A stretch of DNA of 35,597 nucleotides from Actinomyces sp. ICM47 (GCF_000278725.1 NZ_ALCA01000136.1:1-35597); one strand, 5' to 3'. Positions 16,864-24,429 are shown, numbered from the stretch's first letter. Notes: generated by a model not told the origin, from the letters alone. Translations and numbers: made by a program.

Positions 16864-17697
16864 ATGCCGAGCGCCACTGGCGAACAGATGAACGCAATCA
16901 ACCGCGACTCGCGAGCCTATTGGAACAAGCGAGCCGCAACATTCACACGCTTCGCGACCGGCGAGTATGAGCGCTGGCTCATGGACCTCCTCGCGCTCAA
17001 TCCCGGCGAGGAGCTACTCGACATGGGCTGCGCGACGGGCACGCTCGCCATCCCCCTGGCCCGCGCCGGGCACCGCGTCCACGGCTGCGACTTCGCCGAG
17101 GCCATGCTCGCAATCCTCGACAAGCGCACAGCCGCCGAAAACCTACCCATCACCTCCCACCTGATGGCATGGGAGGACGACTGGGAGGCCTCGGGGCTAG
17201 GTGAGGACAGCGTGGACGTCGCCTTTGCGTCACGTTCCCTCATGGCCGAGGCCGTGGCCCCCTTCGTCGCCAAGCTCGACTCGGCAGCACGCTCGCGCGC
17301 GGCGGTCGTCGTACCCGCAAGCCTGCCGCCATCCTCGGACCCGCGCCTGCTCACCTACCTGGGGCGCGCAGCCAAGCACCCACGCAACGCCCGCAAAGTC
17401 CTACGCGCGCTGCGCGCAATGGGCAGAATCCCAACCTGCGCAACCACCACAACCTTCCGCCCCATGCGTTTCTCATCCCTCGACGAGGCCTACTCCGACC
17501 TGCGCCGTCTCGCCCGCCCCGAGCCGTTCACGGACCGCGAGCAGCGACTCTTCGACGCCTACGCGGCCCAACACTTCGTGTGCGAGGCCGCCACCGACGC
17601 CTCGGAAGAGAACAAGGAGCAATGGATCCTCGACTACACGTTGCCCGTCACCTGGGTGTTTATCGGCTGGCGCACCGACGGGGGCCGATGGGACTAA
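16864..17697 (+). CDS. Class I SAM-dependent methyltransferase
   Basis: 277 residues. After a short helical lead (SRAYWNKRAATFTRFATGEYERWLMDLL), motif I is ELLDMGCATGTLAIPLARAG (about 50-69), which binds SAM. The acidic residue after beta-2 is in VHGCDFAEAM, and a motif-IV-like segment is EDSVDVAFASRSLM. The substrate cannot be told. The C-terminal half is rich in Thr/Pro/Arg and ends TLPVTWVFIGWRTDGG, as in methyltransferases of this subgroup. The ATG at 16864 is the first after an in-frame TGA, but it lacks a good ribosome-binding site or leaderless -10. ATG 16888 is an alternative. It converges on arfB. Confidence 0.85.
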   Translation: MPSATGEQMNAINRDSRAYWNKRAATFTRFATGEYERWLMDLLALNPGEELLDMGCATGTLAIPLARAGHRVHGCDFAEAMLAILDKRTAAENLPITSHLMAWEDDWEASGLGEDSVDVAFASRSLMAEAVAPFVAKLDSAARSRAAVVVPASLPPSSDPRLLTYLGRAAKHPRNARKVLRALRAMGRIPTCATTTTFRPMRFSSLDEAYSDLRRLARPEPFTDREQRLFDAYAAQHFVCEAATDASEENKEQWILDYTLPVTWVFIGWRTDGGRWD

Positions 17698-17701
17698 CCA
17701 G

Positions 17702-17713
17702 GCCCGGCCTCGT
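17702..17713 (+). repeat. GGCCTCGT intergenic motif (11 of 12 match), copy 3
   Basis: GCCCGGCCTCGT lies in the 34 bp between the convergent stops of the methyltransferase and arfB. No partner arm for a hairpin is visible. Confidence 0.55.
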
Positions 17714-17731
17714 TCTCCTGAACCCGCCTTC

Positions 17732-18172
17732 TTAGTCGGCGTCGGGGCGACGCCTGCGTGCCTTAACCTCGGCTCGCCTCTTCTTGGCGGCGAGGCGACG
17801 CAGCTTGGACGCGCGCGTCGGCTTCGTCGCACGCCTCGGGACAGGCGGAGTAAGCGCTGCGCGCAGGACTTCGGCGAGGCGCTCGCGGGCGGCCGCGCGA
17901 TTGCGGCGCTGGGAGCGGTGCTCGGAGGCGGTGACGGTCAGGATACTTCCGGTCAGGCGTTCCCCAAGCTCACGCAGGGCACGATCACGCTGCTTCTCAT
18001 CCAGGGCGGTTGTGGACGCCAGGTCCAAGCTGAGCTGCACCCGCGAGTCCGCGGTGTTGACCCCCTGACCGCCAGGACCCGACGCGTGAGAAAAGCGCTC
18101 GATCAACTCCCCCGCGGGCACGACGAGGCCACGCGGGCAGCCAGGCCCAGCGGGAATACGCAGATCATCCAT
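17732..18172 (-). CDS. arfB: Alternative ribosome-rescue factor ArfB (peptidyl-tRNA hydrolase)
   Basis: 146 residues. The GGQ catalytic loop is FSHASGPGGQGVNTADSRVQL (about 28-48), as in ArfB/YaeJ, and there is no codon-recognition domain. The C-terminus is strongly basic (RATKPTRASKLRRLAAKKRR...). In this family that tail threads the mRNA channel of stalled ribosomes, while GGQ hydrolyses peptidyl-tRNA. I chose ATG 18172 because the longer frame to 18226 adds a non-conserved Arg-rich lead. No leaderless -10 is seen; AGGG just upstream may serve as a ribosome-binding site. Confidence 0.9.
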   Translation of the reverse strand: MDDLRIPAGPGCPRGLVVPAGELIERFSHASGPGGQGVNTADSRVQLSLDLASTTALDEKQRDRALRELGERLTGSILTVTASEHRSQRRNRAAARERLAEVLRAALTPPVPRRATKPTRASKLRRLAAKKRRAEVKARRRRPDAD

Positions 18173-18200
18173 GCGCCCTAGTGTGCACCACCAAACCCGG

Positions 18201-18212
18201 CCCCGGCCTCGT
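18201..18212 (+). repeat. CCCCGGCCTCGT intergenic motif, copy 4
   Basis: Exact copy of the 12-mer between the arfB start and the stop of the uracil-DNA-glycosylase-like gene. No hairpin partner is visible nearby. Confidence 0.6.
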
Positions 18213-18280
18213 AAATCCACGGGCACACGATGTACGTGGGAACCGACGTACGTTTATACGCCGATTCTCACGTATAACGT

Positions 18281-18880
18281 TCAGGCCATGAGAGCAGCGA
18301 CCCGCTTCTTCAGGTCGGGCAGCACGTCGGTGTCGAACCAGGGGTTCTTCTTCATCCACATCTGGTTGCGCGGTGAGGGGTGGACCAGCGGGAAGTACGT
18401 GGGCAGGTAGTGCTTGTAGTCGCGCACGACATCCGTGAGGGAGGCCGAGGACTTCAGGTCCAGGTAGCGCCTGGTCGCGTACGCACCAACGAGGATCGTC
18501 ATATCCAGGTGCGGCATGAGCTCAAGCAGGCGCGGGTGCCACTTGTCGGCGAAGTCCTTGCGGGGTGCCAGGTCGCCGCTCTTTCCAGTGCCCGGGAAGT
18601 AGAAGTCCATGGGAACGATCGCGAGCTTACCCGAGTGATAGAAGGTATCGCGGTCGATGCCCATCCAGTCGCGCAGTCGGTCGCCACTGCGGTCGTTCCA
18701 CACGATGCCGGTTTCTTCGGCGATGCGTCCGGGTGCCTGGCCAACGATCATGATGCGGCACTGCGGCCCCGCGAAGAACAGCGGGTCGATCCCACGCTTC
18801 GTGTACGAGGCGTTGGCCGGGTCTGCGGCGATCTCCTCCGCGATTGCACGGACGGCTGGATCGGTGATCTCGGGAGTCAT
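18281..18880 (-). CDS. Uracil-DNA glycosylase superfamily protein
   Basis: 199 residues. The fold is recognised by RIMIVGQAPGRIAEETGIVWNDRSGDRLRDWMG, with motif A (GQAPG) and the uracil-stacking region. MDFYFPGTGKSGDLAPR and the late motif FPLVHPSPRNQ (HPSP, DNA-contacting) complete it. Members of this subgroup are often annotated as uracil-DNA glycosylase family proteins, and their exact base specificity is untested. ATG 18880 has no Shine-Dalgarno but lies six bases after TACGCT. The frame stays open upstream to 19048 without family similarity. Confidence 0.88.
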   Translation of the reverse strand: MTPEITDPAVRAIAEEIAADPANASYTKRGIDPLFFAGPQCRIMIVGQAPGRIAEETGIVWNDRSGDRLRDWMGIDRDTFYHSGKLAIVPMDFYFPGTGKSGDLAPRKDFADKWHPRLLELMPHLDMTILVGAYATRRYLDLKSSASLTDVVRDYKHYLPTYFPLVHPSPRNQMWMKKNPWFDTDVLPDLKKRVAALMA

Positions 18881-18886
18881 ACATTC

Positions 18887-18892
18887 AGCGTA
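18887..18892 (-). promoter_or_regulatory. -10 element for a leaderless UDG-like mRNA
   Basis: TACGCT on the minus strand ends six bases before ATG 18880. Confidence 0.55.
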
Positions 18893-19170
18893 TGACACGC
18901 CCACACGCAAACCGCCAACAACACGTCGGAGGTCACATAACAGTAAACACCAGACACCCGCCGCGCGGATACCAGGCACACACCATAGTTCCCCACAAAT
19001 GTCGCACGTAATTCCCCGACGCACGTTTTCATTCATCCCCACAAACACCGGAATTTCGACGATTACAATTCAAATCCTGAAAAATCATCAGGGGCATTAC
19101 GTGCGAGATTGGTGGGGATGCGAAGCGCGGCAACGGCCACACCGATTAGTACCCACCGCCCAAGCGGGCA
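18893..19170. other. Non-coding intergenic stretch with interleaved inverted repeats
   Basis: This is the longest gap in the window (18881-19218, 338 bp) and is richer in A+T than its surroundings. It holds two interleaved inverted repeats. TCGCACGTAAT (19002-19012) pairs with ATTACGTGCGA (19096-19106), and CATCCCCAC (19034-19042) pairs with GTGGGGATG (19112-19120). Their order is A-B-A'-B', which as RNA would be a pseudoknot. A small hairpin CCTGA/TCAGG (19076-19092) lies between. CCCCACAAA occurs twice (18991-18999 and 19037-19045). No family of structured RNA is recognised. Confidence 0.5.
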
Positions 19171-19176
19171 TACAGT
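19171..19176 (+). promoter_or_regulatory. -10 element upstream of the esterase
   Basis: TACAGT ends seven bases before an ATG at 19184 that opens a 12-codon frame. This is one base more than the six-base spacing of the other leaderless starts. It would place transcription start at about 19182-19184. Confidence 0.45.
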
Positions 19177-19183
19177 TGAGTCC

Positions 19184-19222
19184 ATGAGGGCAGCCACAAG
19201 GCACGCGAGGCGCGACCAATGA
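19184..19222 (+). CDS. Possible 12-residue leader peptide coupled to the esterase
   Basis: ATG 19184 encodes MRAATRHARRDQ and stops at TGA 19220-19222, which overlaps the esterase ATG at 19219 as ATGA. The peptide is strongly basic. Its start coincides with the predicted transcript start, so it could be translated leaderlessly and hand ribosomes to the esterase. It may equally be chance; there is no homology evidence. Confidence 0.3.
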   Translation: MRAATRHARRDQ

Positions 19223-20238
19223 ACACCAGGTTCGTCAGGCGAACATCCAGGCAGATGACCACGATCATTGCATCACTTGCGATCGCGGCTTCCTTAGTCA
19301 CCCTCGCAGGCCTCGCAGCAGCCACCCTTACCTCATCCGGACGCGAGCAGAAGGACCCTTCCCCCATCGCCATCGAGGAAGACGACAACCCCATTCCCGA
19401 GGCCATGGCCGGCCTGCTGGACACGGCCTCGTCCCTGCACGGCTCCATCGACACCCTGGCGTATGAGCAGAGCTACGAGGGGACGGTCTACGACAAGCAG
19501 GCCTTCGTGTATGTGCCCGACTCCTACTCGCCCGCTCGCCCCGTGAACGTCCTCTACCTGACGCACGGCTGGTGGGGCAACGCGGCAGGCCTCGCGGCCG
19601 GGGTCGCGCCGGTCGTCGACAAGCTGGAGGCTTCCGGCGAGGTCTCACCGACCATCGTCGTGTTCGCGACCTACTATCCGGATCGGTCGTTCGCGACCGA
19701 CGACTACGAGGACGATTACACGCTTAATCGTTTCTTCGCGACAACCGAGATCGACACGCTGATCTCGACGGTCGAATCGCGGTACACGACGTTTGCGCGC
19801 GGTGACCTGTCCGACGCCTCGCTGCGGGCCTCGCGCAGGCACCGCGCGTTCGGCGGTTTCTCAATGGGCGCGACGACCACGTGGGACGTCTTTGCCCTGC
19901 GCCCGCAGTACTTCTACGGGTACATGCCGATGGCGGGCGAGTCCTGGATCGGGCATGCGGAGGACGCCGATGAGGAGCGGATCGGGCAGCTGGTGACCGA
20001 CGGGGTGCTGCGCGCGGGCTACGGGCCGAGCGATTTCCGTATCCTCGCGTCGGTCGGCTCGGAAGACCCAGCGCTGTGGGACATGACCCCCCAGCTCGAC
20101 GAACTCTACCAGGACTACCCCGACCTCATGACGGAGTCCAGCCTACAGGTATGGATCGACGACGGCGAAGACCACTCCATGACCTCGGTCTGTAACCAGG
20201 TCGCACACAACCTGCCGCTCTTGTTCCCCCATTCGTAG
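19219..20238 (+). CDS. Exported esterase of the alpha/beta-hydrolase fold
   Basis: 339 residues. Arg-rich residues 1-12 precede a hydrophobic stretch (about 14-36), giving a signal peptide or membrane anchor, so the enzyme works outside the cell. The catalytic domain has the oxyanion segment YLTHGWWGN, the nucleophile elbow GGFSMGATTTWD with the Ser, and the late DDGEDHSMTS with the likely His. This pattern fits the esterase D/feruloyl-esterase-like group that acts on sugar or lipid esters; the substrate is unknown. No good Shine-Dalgarno precedes ATG 19219, apart from GAGG eight bases upstream. Translation may instead be coupled to the small frame that ends on its start. It converges on the ferrochelatase-decarboxylase gene. 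Confidence 0.85.
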   Translation: MNTRFVRRTSRQMTTIIASLAIAASLVTLAGLAAATLTSSGREQKDPSPIAIEEDDNPIPEAMAGLLDTASSLHGSIDTLAYEQSYEGTVYDKQAFVYVPDSYSPARPVNVLYLTHGWWGNAAGLAAGVAPVVDKLEASGEVSPTIVVFATYYPDRSFATDDYEDDYTLNRFFATTEIDTLISTVESRYTTFARGDLSDASLRASRRHRAFGGFSMGATTTWDVFALRPQYFYGYMPMAGESWIGHAEDADEERIGQLVTDGVLRAGYGPSDFRILASVGSEDPALWDMTPQLDELYQDYPDLMTESSLQVWIDDGEDHSMTSVCNQVAHNLPLLFPHS

Positions 20239-20262
20239 GGTCCCAGATGCCCAATTGACTCG

Positions 20263-20302
20263 GCCCCAGCCTCGTTCCTTGTTTCAGGGACGAGGCCGGG
20301 GC
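20263..20302. terminator. Bidirectional terminator between esterase and heme gene
   Basis: A 16 bp stem joins 20263-20278 and 20287-20302, with one mismatch and one G-U pair and an eight-base loop. It lies between two convergent stop codons. The arms are the CCCCAGCCTCGT (20264-20275) and ACGAGGCCGGGG (20290-20301) forms of the recurring motif. Confidence 0.8.
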
Positions 20303-20322
20303 AACTTCTCAGATACGGGGCC

Positions 20323-21204
20323 TTACGCGCGGGGCTGGCGCTCCGCCCACTCGCCGAGGCTCACGCGCGGACCCGTGAAGAACGGGGTGTCCTCGCGCAC
20401 GTAGAGGCGCGCCTCGGTGTAGCGCTGGGCGTGCATGACGCCCTCCAGGCGGTCAAGGGTGTCGGCCTCGAACGCGAGCACCCACTCGTAGTCGGAGAAA
20501 CCGAAGGCGGACAGGGTCGAACCCTTGACGTCCGGGTACTGGGCGAAGCCGTTGCGGCCGTGTTCGGCCATGATGCGGGCGCGCTCTTCGGGAGCCTTGA
20601 GATACCAGTCGTAGGAGCGCACGAAGGGGTACACCATCGCCCAGTCGCGGGGCGCGACGCCGCCGAAGCAGGCGGGAATGTGGCGCTTGTTGAACTCGGC
20701 GGGGGTGTGCAGGCCCATGCAGGACCACACCGGGTCCAGGAACTTACCCAGCGCTGACGCGCGCAGGCGGTGGTAGGCGTCCTGCAGAACTTCGGGGTCG
20801 TCGTCGAGCCACCAGACCATCAGGTCGGCCTCGGCGCGGAAACCGGACACGTCGTAGAAGCCGCGGATTTCCGCGCCCGCGCCCTTCACGTAGTCCAGGG
20901 ACTCGGCGACGATGCGGCCGCGCTCGCCATCGTCGGCGGGCAGGGACTCTCCGAGCGCGAACACGGAGTAGAGGGCGTAGTGCTGCTTGTTGTTGACCTC
21001 GTCGAAGTCGACGTCCGTCGCGTCGCGCGGGTCGGTGACACGGGCGTGCGCGGCGTGCGAGTGGGGCGTCGCCTCGGTGCCCGCGTGGCGGGCCTGGTGG
21101 CGCGCGGCGTGCTCACCGACGCGGTCGGGCACTCCCGCGGGATGTCCTGGGTTAGCCGGGTTCTGCTCGGGCGGCACGACGGCGTGGGGATGCGGGGTAG
21201 ACAT
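20323..21204 (-). CDS. hemQ: Alternative product: coproheme decarboxylase from an internal start
   Basis: Inside the fused frame, ATG 21204 (residue 447) is preceded by AGGAGG (21210-21215) at five bases, an ideal Shine-Dalgarno. The 293-residue product would hold the complete ChdC domain with a His-rich N-terminal extension of about 65 residues. This suggests two once-separate genes whose junction lost its stop codon, or a gene making both fused and free enzyme. Only the sequence signals are observed; use of this start is inference. Confidence 0.55.
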   Translation of the reverse strand: MSTPHPHAVVPPEQNPANPGHPAGVPDRVGEHAARHQARHAGTEATPHSHAAHARVTDPRDATDVDFDEVNNKQHYALYSVFALGESLPADDGERGRIVAESLDYVKGAGAEIRGFYDVSGFRAEADLMVWWLDDDPEVLQDAYHRLRASALGKFLDPVWSCMGLHTPAEFNKRHIPACFGGVAPRDWAMVYPFVRSYDWYLKAPEERARIMAEHGRNGFAQYPDVKGSTLSAFGFSDYEWVLAFEADTLDRLEGVMHAQRYTEARLYVREDTPFFTGPRVSLGEWAERQPRA

Positions 21205-22542
21205 GGAGTCCTCCTGACTTGGGGCTGGTTGACCGGCGGCTCGGGCGGGCGCGCCGGAAGTGTGAGGGGTGGATGCCGCGCCGGGATGAGCACCTCCGGC
21301 TGCGGGCGAGGGATGGCCGGGGCGCGCCGGGGAGAGGCAGCAGTCGCTCGGGCAGACGGTGTGGAAGGGGCCGACGCCCGTCACGGTGGCGCGCGCGGGT
21401 CTCTCGCCTCGTGCCTGGGCCGCGCGCTCTTCGAGCACGTCGACCAGGGAAGACACGAAGCCAGGGTCGGTCGAGACGGTATCGGCACGCTCGTAGGGGA
21501 TCCCCAGGTGCGCGGCGGTCTCCTTCGCCTCGGTGTCGAGGTCGTAAACGACCTCCATGTGGTCACAGATGAACCCGATGGGGACGACCACGACGCCGCT
21601 CAGCGGCGTTGCGTCGGCTGCGATCTCCTCGAGGAAGTCGTTGATATCGGGCTCAAGCCAGCGGGCCTGCGGGGGCCCGGATCGCGAGCAATACACGAGG
21701 TCGTAGCCCAGGTCCGCGCGCCCGAGGACGCGCCGCAGCTCGGGCATGATCGCCTGGATGAGGGCGTGGTGCTGGGCGACGTAGCTGATTTCGGTTGCCG
21801 GGGTTCCCGCGTGCGACGAGGCCTCACTCCCCTGCTGCTCGGCGCGTCCGCCCGAGGCCGCCACGGCCTCGTCGATCGAGGGACGGAACGGGAAGGGCGA
21901 GGATCCCGCCTCCATGCTGACGGGGATGGAGTGGGTGACGAAGATCAGGCGGATCCCGTCCGCGTCGACGCCGCGCGCCACCAACGCCTCCCAGGCGCGC
22001 CGGACGGATGCGACCTGCGCGCTCGCCATGCCGGGGGTCGAGTAGTAGGGGCGGACCTTGTCCAGGATGATGTCGGCGTCGGGATTTCCGGCGCTGTCCT
22101 CGGCGCCCAGGACGATGGTGCCCCACTTCTCGCGCAGGGCCGCCGCGGCCTCGGCGAGGTCTTCGCGATACTGGCGACACCCCGAGTACGAGGCGTAGGC
22201 GGAGGTGGGCAGGACGAGGATGCGCCGGGCACCGGCCCCCGCGAGCGCGTCGAGGCCTTCGGCGACGAAGGGGTGCCAGTTGCGATTTCCCCATCCGACG
22301 GGGATGTCGTGCCCGCGGCGAGCGAGTTCCGCGGACAAGTCCGCGATCAGACGCTGGTTGCAGGCATTGATGGGCGAGACGCCACCGAAACGCTTGTAGT
22401 GAGCGGCAACCTGAAGCAGACGCTCATCGGGGATTCCACGACCGCGCGTCGCGTTGCGCATGAACGGCAGGACGTCGTCCGGGCCGTTCGGGCCACCGTA
22501 GGACAGCAGCATGATCGCGTCGTAGGTTTCCAAACCTGGCAC
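20323..22542 (-). CDS. hemH-hemQ: Coproporphyrin ferrochelatase fused in frame to coproheme decarboxylase
   Basis: 739 residues from GTG 22542, which has AAGGAGG seven bases upstream. Residues 1-402 are CpfC/HemH: LLSYGGPNGPDDV, SYSGCRQYRED with Cys122, the active-site His in FVTHSIP, and CPSDCC (Cys397, 401, 402). Together these Cys match the [2Fe-2S] ligands of actinobacterial ferrochelatases. Residues 403-511 are a His/Pro/Ala-rich linker. Residues 512-739 are ChdC/HemQ of the chlorite-dismutase fold, with NNKQHYALYSVF, YPFVRSYDWYL (likely catalytic Tyr) and the proximal-His segment MAEHGR. The two enzymes perform the last two steps of the coproporphyrin-dependent pathway: iron insertion, then decarboxylation of coproheme to heme b. 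An in-frame ATG at 21204 behind AGGAGG could also give free ChdC. TACACT (22573-22578) is a possible -10. Confidence 0.93.
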   Translation of the reverse strand: MPGLETYDAIMLLSYGGPNGPDDVLPFMRNATRGRGIPDERLLQVAAHYKRFGGVSPINACNQRLIADLSAELARRGHDIPVGWGNRNWHPFVAEGLDALAGAGARRILVLPTSAYASYSGCRQYREDLAEAAAALREKWGTIVLGAEDSAGNPDADIILDKVRPYYSTPGMASAQVASVRRAWEALVARGVDADGIRLIFVTHSIPVSMEAGSSPFPFRPSIDEAVAASGGRAEQQGSEASSHAGTPATEISYVAQHHALIQAIMPELRRVLGRADLGYDLVYCSRSGPPQARWLEPDINDFLEEIAADATPLSGVVVVPIGFICDHMEVVYDLDTEAKETAAHLGIPYERADTVSTDPGFVSSLVDVLEERAAQARGERPARATVTGVGPFHTVCPSDCCLSPARPGHPSPAAGGAHPGAASTPHTSGAPARAAGQPAPSQEDSMSTPHPHAVVPPEQNPANPGHPAGVPDRVGEHAARHQARHAGTEATPHSHAAHARVTDPRDATDVDFDEVNNKQHYALYSVFALGESLPADDGERGRIVAESLDYVKGAGAEIRGFYDVSGFRAEADLMVWWLDDDPEVLQDAYHRLRASALGKFLDPVWSCMGLHTPAEFNKRHIPACFGGVAPRDWAMVYPFVRSYDWYLKAPEERARIMAEHGRNGFAQYPDVKGSTLSAFGFSDYEWVLAFEADTLDRLEGVMHAQRYTEARLYVREDTPFFTGPRVSLGEWAERQPRA
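21210..21215 (-). promoter_or_regulatory. Internal ribosome-binding site before the ChdC part
   Basis: AGGAGG on the minus strand, five bases before an in-frame ATG within a continuous open frame. Its strength and position argue against chance. Confidence 0.7.
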
Positions 22543-22661
22543 TTTCAGTCCTCCTTCAGGCCTCGAGGAGACAGTGTAGGGCCGCTTCCCTCCTCGACGC
22601 AGCGACAGATTGTCAGAAAAACGCAGTAAATCAGGAGTTCTCCCCTGCACACAAGACTGCC

Positions 22662-22690
22662 TTGCATCTACAGGTTAACACTGTTAACCT
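22662..22690 (+). promoter_or_regulatory. Promoter of the ABC exporter-TetR operon
   Basis: TTGCAT (22662-22667) and TAACCT (22685-22690) are separated by 17 bases. The -10 lies within the first GTTAAC palindrome, so repressor binding would block polymerase. Confidence 0.65.
22673..22689 (+). promoter_or_regulatory. Operator 1 for the TetR repressor
   Basis: GGTTAACACTGTTAACC is a perfect 17 bp palindrome about a central C, overlapping spacer and -10. The operon's last gene is a TetR regulator, which is the natural ligand (inference). Confidence 0.75.
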
Positions 22691-22705
22691 TTCGTGCGAC
22701 ACAAA

Positions 22706-22720
22706 GTTAACAGCGTTAAC
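22706..22720 (+). promoter_or_regulatory. Operator 2 for the TetR repressor
   Basis: GTTAACAGCGTTAAC repeats the GTTAAC half-sites just after the expected transcript start. Its centre is 32 bp from that of operator 1, about three helical turns, which suits cooperative binding on one face. Confidence 0.7.
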
Positions 22721-22736
22721 AGATGGGAGAAATACC

Positions 22737-23660
22737 GTGTCACAACCACACGCTCCAACCCTGGACGTTCGGGAAATCCGCAAGAGCTACGGCACCCACG
22801 AAGTCCTGCGCGGGGTCGACCTGCGCGTCGAACCAGGTCAGATACTCGGGCTACTCGGACGAAACGGGGCCGGCAAGTCTACGCTCATCACGATCCTGTG
22901 CAGCCTGCGCCGAGCTGACTCCGGAACCGCCAGCATCTGCGGCCACCGGCCCGCGTCCGCCGACGCCGCACGGCTGATCGGATACGCGCCTCAGGAGCTG
23001 GGCATCTACCCCGACCTGAGCGTCGCCCAGAACCTCGCGGCCTTCGGCGAGTTGCACGGACTCGGCCGACGCGAGGCCGCCTCGCGTGCGGGCGAGGTCA
23101 TGGAATTGCTCGGATTAAGCGAAAAACGCGGGCAGCGCGCATCCCACCTGTCGGGCGGGCAGCAGCGCAGGCTCCACGCGGGCATGGCGATCATGCACCG
23201 CCCGCGCCTGGTCTTCATGGACGAGCCGACCGTCGGCGCGGACGTGGAGGCGCGCAGCCAGATCCTGCGCGCGGTCCGCCAGCTCGCTGACGATGGCGCG
23301 GCCGTCGTCTACACCTCGCACTACCTGGCCGAGTTCGAGGAGCTGGGTTCCGACATCGCGATCCTGAACGAGGGGCGCGTCGTCGCGCGCGGCACGCTCG
23401 AGGAGATCATCGCTGGCCACGGGCGCGCCGAGGTGACCCTCGAGTTCGACCGCCGCGTTCCCGCGATCGACGGGTGGAGCGCCGACGACAGAACACTCCG
23501 ACACATCGGGGACGAGGCCGACCCGGGTTCGCGGATCGGCGAAGCCCTGGCCTCGCCCGCCCTTCAAAGCGCGCGTCTGACCGACGTGCGCATCACGCAG
23601 GCCAGCCTGCACAACGCGTATCTGCAGATCATCAAGGAGAGCGACCATGTCGCAGCTTAA
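22737..23660 (+). CDS. ABC transporter ATP-binding protein (ABC-2 drug-export type)
   Basis: 307 residues from GTG 22737, with GGGAGA upstream. Walker A is GRNGAGKST (41-49), the signature LSGGQQR (138-144), Walker B LVFMDEP (158-164) and the H-loop His195. The C-terminal extension (about 225-307) is the regulatory part seen in DrrA/CcmA-like exporters. It would power the ABC-2 permease encoded next, whose start lies 14 bp before this stop. The layout ATPase-permease-TetR with operators at the promoter points to an inducible efflux system for a toxic compound. Confidence 0.92.
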   Translation: MSQPHAPTLDVREIRKSYGTHEVLRGVDLRVEPGQILGLLGRNGAGKSTLITILCSLRRADSGTASICGHRPASADAARLIGYAPQELGIYPDLSVAQNLAAFGELHGLGRREAASRAGEVMELLGLSEKRGQRASHLSGGQQRRLHAGMAIMHRPRLVFMDEPTVGADVEARSQILRAVRQLADDGAAVVYTSHYLAEFEELGSDIAILNEGRVVARGTLEEIIAGHGRAEVTLEFDRRVPAIDGWSADDRTLRHIGDEADPGSRIGEALASPALQSARLTDVRITQASLHNAYLQIIKESDHVAA

Positions 23661-24408
23661 GCAAATCAGAGCAATGACCCGTCTCAACATTCGCCTGCAG
23701 CTCACCGACCCGGCGCCCACGCTCATCCTGACGGTGATCCCCCTCGTCTTGATCCCCTTCATGATGCCGGCGTTCAAGTCGATGCTACTGGCCGACGGCT
23801 ACACCGGCGTCACGGGAGCCGAGCAGGCGGTGCCGTCGATTGCGATCCTCTTTTCATTCCTGGCGGTGCAGAACATCATCGGCTCGTTCTTCAACGAGCG
23901 CTCGTGGGGCACCTGGGAGCGCCTCGAGGCCTCCCCGACCTCGCGTGCATCCATCCTGACGGGTAAGGCGTTGGTCGCGTTCCTCATGCAGACCGTCCAG
24001 ATCGCTGTCGTCCTCGCGCTCGGCGCTCTCATCTTCGGCTACCGACCGACCGGCTCCCTCGTCGCGCTCGCCGCGATTCTCCTCAGTTTTTCGGCCGTCC
24101 TGTCGGCGCTCGGCGTCGCGCTCGCGCTATGGTCGCGCAGCCGCGACGCCGCCTTGTCCCTGTCGAACATCATCGGCATGCTGGCGGCCGGCATCGGCGG
24201 TTCTTTCTCCACGGTCTCTTCCTTCCCGGATTGGGCGCAGCACACCGCACGCCTGTCCCCCGCTTACTGGGCGATCACCGCGATTCACGAGGTGAGCTTG
24301 GACGGAGCGAGTCTGTCAGACGTCGGGACTCGGATCGGCGTCCTGTGGGGTTTCTTCGCCGTGATCGCGGGGCTGGCACTGATACAGTTCCGGTATCACA
24401 GGGAGTAA
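23647..24408 (+). CDS. ABC-2 type permease
   Basis: 253 residues with six predicted membrane segments. It contains the ABC-2 signature region (ERSWGTWERLEASPTSRASILTGK, about 82-105) between helices 2 and 3. The segment RLSPAYWAITAIHEV near the C-terminus also fits DrrB-type permeases. The ATG has AAGGAG upstream and overlaps the ATPase gene by 14 bp, implying coupled translation. It is the membrane half of the exporter; the substrate is unknown. Confidence 0.9.
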   Translation: MSQLKQIRAMTRLNIRLQLTDPAPTLILTVIPLVLIPFMMPAFKSMLLADGYTGVTGAEQAVPSIAILFSFLAVQNIIGSFFNERSWGTWERLEASPTSRASILTGKALVAFLMQTVQIAVVLALGALIFGYRPTGSLVALAAILLSFSAVLSALGVALALWSRSRDAALSLSNIIGMLAAGIGGSFSTVSSFPDWAQHTARLSPAYWAITAIHEVSLDGASLSDVGTRIGVLWGFFAVIAGLALIQFRYHRE

Positions 24409-24429
24409 TAGCCACGAAGCGGGGAGTCC

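Noticed and set aside
20770..22629. 619-codon open frame on the plus strand opposite the heme gene
   Set aside because: Low-complexity Gly/Arg/Asp-rich translation with no start signal; the minus-strand protein is clearly real.
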